A DNA stretch of 64,000 bases from NCBI GenBank assembly GCA_001972305.1, contig BDDD01000421.1, positions 565,294-629,293 of the forward strand. The letters run 5' to 3'. This DNA comes from Cephalotus follicularis. Its lineage: Eukaryota > Streptophyta > Magnoliopsida > Oxalidales > Cephalotaceae. The notes under the pieces were generated by a model. The model searched no databases and was not told the origin of the DNA. It worked only from the letters and a program-made list of their open reading frames with translations. A program made the translations under genes and the position numbers. Of this stretch, positions 58,444 to 64,000 are shown one piece after another. Position 1 is the stretch's first letter. Each line of letters opens with the position of its first letter.

Positions 58444-60796
58444 TGTCAAGCCCCGAATCCCAAGGAAGGCCCCAAGGCTTGACACATGGCAGGTTTGTCC
58501 TTACAATCCATCACATACGCAGCATCATACTCCAAAATACGCTACAAATTTGAAACTTTAATATACAACATGCATGCGGAAGAAAATCATTCAATAGATG
58601 AACCCAACCATAACCACGACATCAATATATATATCTTAAGCGTTGCCACAAGTCGGCATGTCAATAGTTGAAATACAAAATGTCTCTTATACATTAAGCC
58701 TTTTTATACAAGGTCGGTAACAATAATCTGAGCCGTTGACCAAGATCTGCCTGTAATGTCCCATCCGTCTCAATCTGCCTCACGTCGATGTATCACCTGT
58801 ACCTGGCCCATTATGAGAATGGTTCAGCAACCCATGGCTGTGTAAGTTATACTATATACAATGAAATGCAACAGATATCACAAATATATGCATGACATGT
58901 GAAATGCATGAATGCCAATTGTGGACAGCATACCAACAATTCCTAAGCGGCGGTATACTTGGCTAGTCCTAATCACAACAAAGGCCATATGCTTGCAGAT
59001 ACTCCATAAAACAATCCATAACTATCAATAGGGACAATCAATCCATATGGTCAAGTATTCTTCTGCCTCTCCGGTCCGAGATAGTACCTCCACCGTCTAT
59101 ACACCCTCCGTGTCATAGCCGTGTGAAGCATAGGATAACACCAGAGACATAATCCATACCATACCATAATACTAGTCCCGAAGGTACTAGCCCATAATAG
59201 ATATCTCTGTAATCCATACCATATCCATGCCATACCATATACATCCATAATGCGGTAATCCCAATAGGTTCACCCAAAAAGGGAGGATTACCATATTCAT
59301 ATAATATGTGGCCTACACCCATAATGCTTTATGACGGAAATGAAGATTATGAATGGGTTATCCCGTTAAGTCTCAACCATAACAATCCATCAATCATAGT
59401 CGTACCATACTCGTAACCCATAATCATATTTCCATTTAAAGGATAGGGACCCAAACATAAAGGATCACATAGGATCCATCCGTCAAAACCATTTTCCATA
59501 ACCATATTTTCATAACCATTTTCTTGGTCCCTATCGGAGTTGTAAAACAATGGAGAGGAAGTCCAACTAGGACATCAGCGTCCAGATGTCCCAATTGAGC
59601 TATCCTAACCATTTATTGAAAATCATTTGAATGAAACTCTTTTGTTGAAACTTTGCTTTAAAGATTCACTTTGAATGTTGATTTGAAGATTAAAAGAGTT
59701 AAAAGAGGATTCTTATAGGCTACAAGGCCCTAAGGAGGCTTCCTATGGAATCAATTTGAAGAGAAAATCATTTAGGGTTGAAAATACTATGGTTTAGCTG
59801 AAACAGGGCGCTAAGCATCGACGGTTAGCGTCTAAGCGTCGACGGTTTCGTGCTAAGCGTGGACGGTTAAGGCGTTATGCCTTAAGCGTCGACGCGTGCA
59901 CTAAGCGTTAACCGTTTGGCAACATATTAAGCATCGACACTTTAATCGAAAGCGTCGATGGCTTGGTCCTTAAGCGTCGACCGTTTACATGGAAGAGTCG
60001 ACTGTTTGCACGATCAAAGTGCCGACGCCTCTAGCCAAAGCGTCGACGGTTTGATCGCAGTAGGCAGTTCATCAAACAGTTTGTAAAATCAATTTTAAAA
60101 CCATTTAAATCCCTTTAAATTCGATTCAAAGGTAGCTATATGCCCCTAAGGTCGATTGTAACATAAAAATAACTTTAACCTTTCAGATTCGTACCCATAA
60201 CCCATGAATCTAGAGAGAAAAGGGATTAGGCCTGTAAACCTAAACTCTCAATTCTCTCTCCGATTCCCATTCCAATCCATTTTAAACCATAACAAACACC
60301 ATAGCTCATTCATCTAACATGTATACAGCTATCCATAACCATAAAATCCATTCAATCCATTTAAAATGCATGGATTCAATGCATAAACATAGAACCAACC
60401 TCAAAACTGTTGAGAATGAAGAACAAGCTGATTGGCTGCTTGAATCCTTGTTCTGCTTTTCCCTTCAAGTTCTACGCTCTGCCACGATCCCAAAGACTCA
60501 TTCCTTACTCGAGTTTGCCCACTTTCTCTCTCTAACTCACACTCTCTCTAAAATTGGAATGAGAAATGAAAATGAGAATAGAAGAGTTGAACCGCCTATA
60601 TATAGATATAGGCTCTTTTAGGTGAAAATCTCAAAAGCTACGCTTAGGTTCTATTGAACACCCTCTACCCGTAAATAGTCATAAAAGGGGAAAATATCAT
60701 ATATTATATACAATCCATACCATCCATCAATACAATATTGTACAATACCATACATAAATACATACAATTCAGTACATCTAGAATCCGGGGCTTATA
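58444..60796 (-). repeat. 3' LTR of gypsy element C
   Basis: On the minus strand it starts TATAAGCCCCGGATTC and ends GATTCGGGGCTTGACA, 2353 bp, with near-inverted termini as in other Tekay LTRs. The plus strand around 59150-59540 is rich in CCATACCATA. A palindrome cluster is at 59810-60060. ORFs inside are not genes. Confidence 0.75.
59810..60060. repeat. TCGA-core palindrome cluster 8
   Basis: About twelve units of AAGCGTCGACGGTTT type occur in 250 bp, such as TTAAGCGTCGACGCG, AAAGCGTCGATGGC and AAGAGTCGACTGTTT. Confidence 0.75.
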
Positions 60797-60812
60797 TCTT
60801 CCCCTCCTTAAA
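60797..60812 (-). other. Polypurine tract of element C
   Basis: Minus-strand TTAAGGAGGGGAAGA directly precedes the LTR and closely matches the tract of element A. Confidence 0.75.
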
Positions 60813-60839
60813 GAAATCTCGTCATGAGATTCCCCAGGA

Positions 60840-61106
60840 TCAAAATAAATGAGGACACAATGCTCTCACGTTATCCTTACGCTCCCATGTTGCTTCCTTG
60901 AGCCCGTCATACTGCCATAATACCTTAACTAAAGCAATTTCCTTGTTCCTTAGCTGCTTGACTCGGCGGTCAAGAATCTGAACAGATGTCTCCTCAAAGC
61001 TCATATCTACTCTCAATTCCAATGGCTCATACTGCAATACATGCGAAGGATCCGGGTGGTACTTCCTCAACATCGATACATGGAAGACATTGTGTACCTC
61101 TGACAA
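60840..61106 (-). pseudogene. Chromodomain tail of the element C polyprotein
   Basis: The minus frame encodes VHNVFHVSMLRKYHPDPSHV, then VQILDRRVKQLRNKEIALVK and LWQYDGLKEATWERKDNV, ending PHLF and a stop. This is the C-terminal chromodomain-type tail of Tekay/Del integrases, here complete. The segment just upstream (61107-61300) is out of frame. Confidence 0.8.
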
Positions 61107-61303
61107 CTCTAGCGGTAAGGCAAGCCTGTAAGCAACAGTGCCTACTCTTTTGAGGATTTCAAAAGGCCCTATAAATCGCGGAGCTAACTTTCCTCTTTCT
61201 TGTCGAACCTCATAATTCCTTTAGTCGGTGAAACTTTAAGGAAAACATGATGACCCACTGAGAATTCTAGATCACGTCATCTATGGTCGGCATAACTCTT
61301 CTG

Positions 61304-62253
61304 TCAACCATGAGTCGTTAGAAGCCTTTCCTTGATAATCTTGGCCTTTTCTGTCGTTTCTTGCACTAGCTTTGGCCCTAGAAGGCTCTGTTCACCTACC
61401 TCAAACCAACAAAATGGAGTTCTGCATTTCCGTCCATAAAGAGCCTCAAACGGTGCCATACCGATACTAGCATGAAAACTAATATTATAAGAGAACTCGA
61501 CTAAAGGCAGATGCTCTTCCCAACTGCCACCCAATCCATCACACATGCTCGGAGCATATCCTCTAAAGTCTGAATCGTCCTCTCAGATTGGCCATCCATT
61601 TGGGGGTGAAAATTCGTACTAAAACTCAGCTGAGTACCAAAAACTGTCTGCAGTTTCTTCCAAAATTGGGAAGTGGACCGTCCCTGTCGAAAACAACGCT
61701 AACTGGTACTCCATGGAGTCTCACAATCTCCCAACATATAGAGATGCTAACCGTTCCAGAGAATAAGTCGTCTTGATCGCTAGAAAATGTGCAGAAAGCG
61801 ATCAACAATAATCCATATGGCGTCATGATTAGCTCTTGTCCGTGGCAACCCTGATACAAAATCCATGGTGATATACTCCCATTTCCATTGTGCCACTGGC
61901 AACGGCTGTAGCAATCCAGCTGGCCTCTGGTGTTCCTTCTTGACTTACTGGCATACCAAGCAGGAAGCAACATACTCTGCTATTTCTCTCTTCACATTGT
62001 TCCACCAATTGCTAAGCTGCAGGTCTCGGTACATTTTAGTGCTCCATGGATGCACTGAGAAACTGGAGCGATGAGCTTGTGACAATAACTCATCCTTCAG
62101 TTCCTTACTGTCAAGAACACAAACCCTGCCCTGAAACCTTATCAAACCATCACCATGAATCAAGAATTTGGGCTTCAACACACCTTGACCATCCAATGCA
62201 GCCTTAAGAAAACCTCCATCCATCCCTTGAGCCTCTCTGATCCTCTCCATCAA
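61304..62253 (-). pseudogene. Integrase of element C, broken
   Basis: From high to low coordinates, 62253-61945 has the zinc region (YVASCLVCQ end), 61973-61626 the catalytic core in changing frames (SVVFDRDGPLPNFGRNCRQF), and 61546-61304 the later core (LVEFSYNISFHASIGMAPFE, ALYGRKCRTPFCW). At least two frameshifts separate the parts. Confidence 0.75.
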
Positions 62254-62259
62254 CCGTGG

Positions 62260-62640
62260 TCATGCCTGAATTTGGGAAACTGTCAAGCAAGCTAATCGGT
62301 GACTCAAAGCATCTGTCACCACATTAGCCCTGCCTGGATGGTACTGTATCTCACAGTTATAATCATTAAGCAGTTCCATCCACCTCCTTTTCCTCATATT
62401 GAAATCCTTATGGGAGAAAAGATGCTTCAAAATCTTGTGATCTGTGAAAACATCAAACTTTGTGCCATACAAATAATGTCTCCATTTGCGTAGCGCAAAG
62501 ACTATTGCTGCCAGCTCCAGATCATGAGTGGGGTAACTCTCCTCATGAGGCTTCAACCTCCTTGAGGCATAGACAATTACCTTCCCATACTACATCAAAA
62601 CACAACCTAAACCATTCTCCGACACATCACTGTATACAAA
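62260..62640 (-). pseudogene. RNase H of element C
   Basis: The minus frame encodes [40 protein letters not shown], and [20 protein letters not shown]. The block upstream of 62556 is out of frame. Confidence 0.75.
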
Positions 62641-62788
62641 CCCTCATTACCCTCTGCAAGGCCAAGATTGGAGCAAAAATTAAGTGATTCTTCAACTCCT
62701 AGAAGCTCTGCTGACAGCTGTCCTTCCAAACAAACGTTGTCCTCTTCTGTGTCAATCTGGTCAATGGTGTAGCAATCCGTGAGAATCC

Positions 62789-63667
62789 TTAGACAAAGCA
62801 GTGGTAATAGCCCGCTAAGCCTAAGAAACTATGGACCTCAGCCATGTTTGTTAGACGTTTACACTCCCTTACTACTTCTATCTTTGTTGGGTCCACTGAC
62901 AAACTAGCATTGGAAATGACATGACCCAAAAAAGCCACCTCTGACAACCAGAATTCACATTTGCTGAATTTGGCATACAACCGATGGTCTCTCAAAATCT
63001 GCAATGCCAAGTGCAAATGTTCCCTATGCTCCTCCATATTCCTGGAATACACCAAGATATCATCAATGAAGACCACGATGAATTGGTCGAGATGCGGGTT
63101 GAACACCCTGTTCATCAAACTCATGAATGCGACAGGGATATTGGTCACCTCAAACGGCATCACCACAAACTCATAGTGCCCATACCTTGACCTAAAAGCT
63201 ATCTTTGGAATGTCTTCGCCTCTAACCTTGAGCTGATGATATCCTGATCTCAAATCCAACTTAGAGAACACCGAAGCACCCTTCAACTGATCAAACAATT
63301 CATTAATGTGCGACAATGGGTACTTATTCTTAATAGTAACTCTGTTGAGTTACTGATAATCGATACACATCCAGAGGGATCCATCCTTTTTCTTCAGCAA
63401 TAAGACAGGTGCTCCCCAAGGGGAAACACTCGGCCTGATAAAACCTCTATCGAGCAACTTCTGCAACTGAACTTTTAGCTCTTTCAACTCATGAGGGGCC
63501 ATATGATATGGAGCTCTCGATATCAGTGCCGTCCCTGTAAGCATATCAACCATAAACTCTGTATTCCTCTCTGGCGGTAAGGATGTCAACTCATCCAGGA
63601 ACACATCCGGATATTCACAAACAATTGGAACATCCTCTAACCTCGGCACCCATTTCCTACTATCCAT
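62789..63667 (-). pseudogene. Reverse transcriptase of element C
   Basis: 63667-63350 covers the entry (YPDVFLDELTSLPPERNTEF, PYHMAPHELKELKVQLQKLL, GAPVLLLKKKDGS) to a TAA at 63350. 63316-62789 continues with [15 protein letters not shown], the active site [12 protein letters not shown], and [11 protein letters not shown]. Apart from the stop and nearby frame, the domain is full length. Confidence 0.85.
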
Positions 63668-63694
63668 TACGTGCGCTAGGAACCCACTGCAACC

Positions 63695-64000
63695 CTATCT
63701 TATAAGCCTATTAGCATTAATAGTCGATATCATCTGAACTGGCTGGTGCTCTGAAGTCCCAACAAACTGAAACTGTATTGGCATACTGAAGGTCACGACC
63801 TTCCCATAACAATCTACATGGGCATAATGTGCCGCTAACCAATCCATCCCAAGGATCACATCCAGTTCACCCATCGACAGCACAATAAGAATTGCTAACA
63901 AAATACGGCCAGAGATCTCTAAGACACAAGACTTGTATACCCATTTTCAAATAACAGACTCTGCCACTGGGGTACTAACCTCCATCACAAAAGTCAAAGG
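63695..64000 (-). pseudogene. Protease of element C, partial in window
   Basis: The minus frame contains LSMGELDVILGMDWLAAHYA and CYGKVVTF, the second half of a gypsy protease. A TGA-like interruption lies upstream near 63946, and the catalytic triad is outside the window. Confidence 0.65.

Larger units (their letters stand above)
58444..64000 (-). mobile_element. Ty3-gypsy element C, Tekay-type, cut by the window end
   Basis: On the minus strand, protease, RT, RNase H, integrase and a chromodomain tail read toward lower coordinates, followed by a polypurine tract and a 3' LTR (60796-58444). gag and the 5' LTR are beyond the window. Frames are broken in the integrase and RT regions. Confidence 0.85.

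Noticed and set aside
60319..60621. 100-codon ORF upstream of element C
   Set aside because: It lies wholly inside the LTR of element C and has no protein features.

Overview
This window is nuclear DNA of a flowering plant, most likely a eudicot. It is AT-rich, packed with decayed LTR retrotransposons of plant lineages (Tekay/Del-type Ty3-gypsy chromoviruses, Tork-, Ale- and SIRE-type Ty1-copia), one plant L1-type LINE and several MITEs. It holds a single recognisable host gene. Two runs of N (14973-15118 and 45157-45181) show that it is a scaffold from an assembly.

The host gene is a seven-exon MIKC-type MADS-box gene on the minus strand, from its ATG at 56780 to its stop at 22842. I assembled its exons by hand from splice sites. 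It encodes a 200-residue protein that looks like an AGL12/XAL1 orthologue. All seven exons are open, all six introns are GT-AG, and the exon lengths (182, 79, 62, 103, 42, 42, 93 bp) fit the MADS-box pattern. Four introns are 75-134 bp. Two are huge: intron 2 (21.7 kb) and intron 5 (11.2 kb), both filled with transposons. Most of what looks like intergenic transposon desert between 22.8 and 56.8 kb is therefore intron of one gene, and nearly every insertion there lies antisense to it.

Layout. 1-2.77 kb: a minus-strand SIRE-type copia LTR with its primer-binding site at the window edge, then LTR-like relic sequence. 2.77-11.4 kb: a near-complete but dead Tekay-type gypsy element (A) on the plus strand. 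11.4-19.0 kb: an inverted piece of the same LTR family, into which a gag-only LTR element (B, minus strand) has inserted, with a target duplication still visible. 19.0-21.9 kb: further LTR relics. 22.8-23.05 kb: exons 7 and 6 of the MADS gene. 23.05-34.25 kb (intron 5): a copia 3' end, an Ale-like copia element (E), and a truncated gypsy element (D) with two MITEs nested in it. 34.25-34.71 kb: exons 5, 4 and 3. 34.71-56.40 kb (intron 2): a full-length decayed LINE with a 16-bp target duplication, a MITE, a SIRE-type fragment with an env-position ORF, and a Tork-like copia element (F) with both LTRs. 56.40-56.95 kb: exons 2 and 1 and a TATA box. 58.44-64.0 kb: another Tekay-type element (C) on the minus strand, cut by the window end.

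Two observations stand out beyond the gene. First, at least nine places carry dense clusters of short degenerate palindromes centred on TCGA (GTCGAC or ATCGAT), including perfect 20-bp palindromes. They sit in LTRs of unrelated gypsy and copia families and, once, inside an element. Second, the ORF in the env position of the SIRE-type element has an internal start that gives a basic tail whose residues 3-8 match the histone H3 N-terminus (RTKQTA). All coding assignments rest on reading motifs; no database search was possible.
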